Shown: piece after piece, positions 14,804 to 17,282 of the stretch
Numbering within the stretch: position 1 is the first letter of the stretch
Layout of the letters: each line of letters starts with the position of its first letter
Source of the DNA: JBBCJR01 sp037190805
GTDB lineage: Bacteria > Pseudomonadota > Alphaproteobacteria > Sphingomonadales > Sphingomonadaceae
Reading direction: 5' to 3'
Length of the DNA stretch: 17,282 nt
Assembly: GCA_037190805.1 (NCBI GenBank)
Contig: JBBCJR010000027.1
Coordinates: forward strand, 1 to 17,282
The notes under the pieces: generated by a model
What the model was told of the DNA's origin: nothing
Database searches by the model: none
Seen by the model: only the letters and a program-made list of their open reading frames with translations
Program-made: the position numbers and the translations under genes

Positions 14804-17282
14804 TCACTCGGCGGCGACGGCCGCGTGGTCTTGGTCGCTCAGGGGGTGGGTCAGCCGGTTGATCATTTCCTTCGGGCAGATCTGCCAGAAGCGGCCGACA
14901 TGGCGGTCCCAGTCGTCGAGAATCGCAGCCGACCAGGCGCTGCCGGTGGCGACCGCATGTTCGGCGACGAGCGATTTCAGCCGCGTCTCCCAATAGGTCG
15001 AGCCGAGCCGCTGCCAGACGACGTTCTCGTCGTTGACGCGGCGCTCGAAATCCTCGTCGCGATCGAAGACGAAGGCCATGCCGCCGGTCATGCCGGCACC
15101 GAAATTATCGCCGACCGCGCCCAGGATCACCGCCGTGCCGCCGGTCATATATTCGCAGCCATTGGCGCCGCAGCCCTCGACGACGACGTCGGCGCCGGAA
15201 TTGCGGACCGCGAACCGCTCGCCCGCCTGACCTGCGGCATAGAGCTTGCCGGCCGTCGCGCCATAAAGGACGGTATTGCCGATGATCGTGTTGTCCTGGC
15301 TGACCAGCGGCGACGACACCATCGGCCGGACGATGATCGTCGCCCCCGACAGGCCCTTGCCGACATAGTCGTTGGCGTCGCCGAACACCTCCAGCTTCAG
15401 GCCCCGGACCCCGAACGCGCCCAGCGATTGGCCGGCCGAGCCGCGCAGGCGGACATGGACATGGCCAGGCGCCAGCGTCGCCATGCCGAAGCGGCGCGTG
15501 ATCTCGGCCGAGAAGCGGGTGCCGACGGCACGGTGGGTGTTCCTGACGGTATAGGTCAGCTGCATCTTCTCGCCGCGTTCGAACACCGCGCGGGCGTCGG
15601 TGATCATCTGCGCGTCGAGGCTGTCGGGCACTTCGTTACGGAATCCCGTGCCACTGAAGCGCCGATGCTCGTCGGAAGCGTCGACCTTGGCGAGGATGGG
15701 GTTGAGATCGAGGTCGTCGAGATGCGCCGCGCCCCGGCTGACCTGGCGCAGCAATTCGGTGCGGCCGACCACCTCGTCGAGGCTGCGGCAGCCGAGGCGT
15801 GCCAGAATCTCACGCACTTCCTCGGCGATGAAGGTCATCAGATTGATGACCTTTTCGGCGGTGCCGGTGAACTTCTTCCTGAGCGCGCCGTCCTGGGTGC
15901 AGACGCCGACCGGGCAGGTGTTGGAATGGCACTGACGGACCATGATGCAGCCCATGGCGACCAGCGACAGCGTGCCGATGCCGAACTCCTCCGCCCCCAG
16001 GATCGCGGCGATGACGATGTCGCGGCCGGTCTTGAGGCCGCCGTCGGTACGCAGCTTCACCCGATGGCGAAGACCGTTCAGGGTCAGCACCTGATTGACC
16101 TCGCTCAGCCCCATTTCCCAGGGCGTGCCAGCGAACTTGATCGAGGTGTGGGGGCTGGCGCCGGTGCCGCCGACATTGCCCGATATCAGAATGACGTCGG
16201 CATGAGCCTTGGCAACCCCGGCGGCGACGGTGCCGATGCCGGCCGACGACACCAGTTTCACGCACACCCTGGCGCGTGGATTGATCTGCTTCAGATCGTA
16301 GATCAGCTGCGCCAGATCCTCGATCGAATAGATGTCGTGATGCGGCGGCGGGCTGATCAGGGTGACGCCCGGCGTCGCGTGGCGCAGGCGGGCGATGAAT
16401 TCGGTGACCTTGAAGCCGGGCAGCTGACCACCCTCGCCGGGCTTGGCACCCTGGGCGACCTTGATCTCCAGCTCCTCGGCCGCGCCCAGATATTCGGCGG
16501 TGACGCCGAACCGGCCGCTGGCGACCTGCTTGATGACCGAATTGGCGTTGTCGCCATTCTCATAGGGCTTGTAGCGGCTGGCGTCCTCGCCGCCCTCGCC
16601 CGAAACGGCCTTGGCGCCGATGCGGTTCATGGCGATGGCCAGCGTCTCATGCGCTTCTGGCGACAGCGCGCCCAGCGACATGCCGGGGGTGATGAAGCGC
16701 TTGCGAATTTCGGTGATCGCCTCGACCTCGTCGATCGGCACCGGCTGGGGCGCGTAGTTGAATTCGAGTAGGTCGCGCAGATAGATCGGCGGCAGGTCGC
16801 CGATCCCGCGCGAAAACTTCAGATAATCCGAGTAGCTGTCATTGGCGACGGCGGTCTGGAGAAGGTGCATCAACGGCGCCGAATAGGCATGGGCCTCGCC
16901 GCCGGCCCGCTGGCGATAGAAGCCGCCCACCGGGAGCGCGGTGATGCGCCCGTCCCACGCCTGCTCGTGCCGCTGGGCCATGCTGTAGTGAAGCGAGGCA
17001 TAGCCTTCGCCCGAGATCTTGGCCGGCATGCCTGGGAACAGGTCGTTGACCAGCGCGCGGCTGAGGCCGACCGCCTCGAAATTATAGCCGCCGCGATAGC
17101 TGGATATGACCGCGATCCCCATCTTGGACATGATCTTTAAGAGGCCGTCGTCCACCGCCTTCCGATAGCGGTGGATGCAGTCGGTCAGCGTTCGGTCGCC
17201 GAACAGGCCGCGGGCGTGGCGGTCGGCGATCGCTTCCTGCGCCAGCCAGGCATTGACCGTGGTCGCGCCGATCCCGATCAGC
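14804..17282 (-). CDS. gltB: Glutamate synthase (NADPH) large subunit, C-terminal part (gene truncated by the window edge)
   Basis: GltB with GltD converts 2-oxoglutarate and glutamine to two glutamates. About 825 residues are visible; the N-terminal glutaminase domain and start lie beyond the right edge, and the reading frame is open to 17282 (IGIGATTVNAWLAQEAIADRHARG at the edge). Seen: the end of the central domain (DDGLLKIMSKMGIAVISSYRG), the FMN-binding synthase domain (SGEGGEDASRY, LISPPPHHDIYSIEDLAQLIYDL, GNVGGTGASP), and the 3Fe-4S motif C-X5-C-X4-C in MGCIMVRQCHSNTCPVGVC (encoded near 15895-15955). The GXGXG C-terminal beta-helix follows (GAFGVRGLKLEVFGDANDYVGKG to GDNFGAGMTGG). It ends in a normal C-terminal tail with no frameshift. 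gltD is not in the window. Confidence 0.97.
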   Translation of the reverse strand, partial: LIGIGATTVNAWLAQEAIADRHARGLFGDRTLTDCIHRYRKAVDDGLLKIMSKMGIAVISSYRGGYNFEAVGLSRALVNDLFPGMPAKISGEGYASLHYSMAQRHEQAWDGRITALPVGGFYRQRAGGEAHAYSAPLMHLLQTAVANDSYSDYLKFSRGIGDLPPIYLRDLLEFNYAPQPVPIDEVEAITEIRKRFITPGMSLGALSPEAHETLAIAMNRIGAKAVSGEGGEDASRYKPYENGDNANSVIKQVASGRFGVTAEYLGAAEELEIKVAQGAKPGEGGQLPGFKVTEFIARLRHATPGVTLISPPPHHDIYSIEDLAQLIYDLKQINPRARVCVKLVSSAGIGTVAAGVAKAHADVILISGNVGGTGASPHTSIKFAGTPWEMGLSEVNQVLTLNGLRHRVKLRTDGGLKTGRDIVIAAILGAEEFGIGTLSLVAMGCIMVRQCHSNTCPVGVCTQDGALRKKFTGTAEKVINLMTFIAEEVREILARLGCRSLDEVVGRTELLRQVSRGAAHLDDLDLNPILAKVDASDEHRRFSGTGFRNEVPDSLDAQMITDARAVFERGEKMQLTYTVRNTHRAVGTRFSAEITRRFGMATLAPGHVHVRLRGSAGQSLGAFGVRGLKLEVFGDANDYVGKGLSGATIIVRPMVSSPLVSQDNTIIGNTVLYGATAGKLYAAGQAGERFAVRNSGADVVVEGCGANGCEYMTGGTAVILGAVGDNFGAGMTGGMAFVFDRDEDFERRVNDENVVWQRLGSTYWETRLKSLVAEHAVATGSAWSAAILDDWDRHVGRFWQICPKEMINRLTHPLSDQDHAAVAAE

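Noticed and set aside
14666..16771. A 701-codon plus-strand open frame opposite gltB
   Set aside because: Antisense shadow; gltB on the other strand has all expected cofactor motifs.

Overview
The window is an ordinary, densely coded, GC-rich stretch of chromosome from an alphaproteobacterium, most likely of the order Sphingomonadales. This rests on the GC-rich codon use, the PEPxxWA form of the PEP-CTERM sorting tail, a GTTC-N7-GTTC type LexA box, and the character of the accessory genes. The genus cannot be fixed from the sequence alone. No RNA genes, insertion sequences, phage genes or CRISPR arrays were seen, and no gene-free stretch exceeds about 250 bases.

Layout. On the minus strand, 64-5389 is the conserved rimP-nusA-ylxR-infB translation/transcription operon. 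It reads from a good candidate promoter at 5484-5512 towards the left edge, and rbfA would be expected just outside the window. Divergent from it is a lipoprotein aldose/sugar dehydrogenase of the PQQ-dependent family (5580-6758), whose 3' end overlaps tail-to-tail with an endonuclease III-family DNA glycosylase (6742-7443, minus). A VOC/PhnB-like protein (7494-7973, minus) lies upstream of the glycosylase. It is divergent from a family 4 glycosyltransferase (8112-9314, plus), which converges on a class II histone deacetylase-like amidohydrolase (9337-10443, minus).

Next come a PEPxxWA-CTERM exported protein (10689-11456, plus) with a strong terminator, a small ribbon-helix-helix protein (11638-11871, plus), an adenosine kinase-type PfkB sugar kinase (11905-12897, minus), a small lipoprotein of unknown function (13012-13374, plus), an AAC(3)-I-like GNAT acetyltransferase (13381-13857, minus), a glutathione S-transferase (13996-14667, minus) and the C-terminal half of glutamate synthase large subunit gltB (14804 to the right edge, minus).

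I saw no wholly new multi-gene system. The most interesting signals are regulatory: (1) a perfect LexA box filling the -35/-10 spacer of a leaderless-looking promoter for the glycosylase, suggesting SOS control; (2) a sigma-54 -24/-12 promoter just upstream of the PEP-CTERM gene, matching the known link between PEP-CTERM genes and the PrsK/PrsR-RpoN system; (3) a perfect 16-bp palindrome over the -10 region of the ribbon-helix-helix gene, which looks like an autoregulatory operator; and (4) a chromosomal acetyltransferase closely resembling gentamicin-modifying AAC(3)-I enzymes. Many genes here are single-gene units with convergent or divergent neighbours, so outside the rimP-infB operon there is little operon logic to join their functions.
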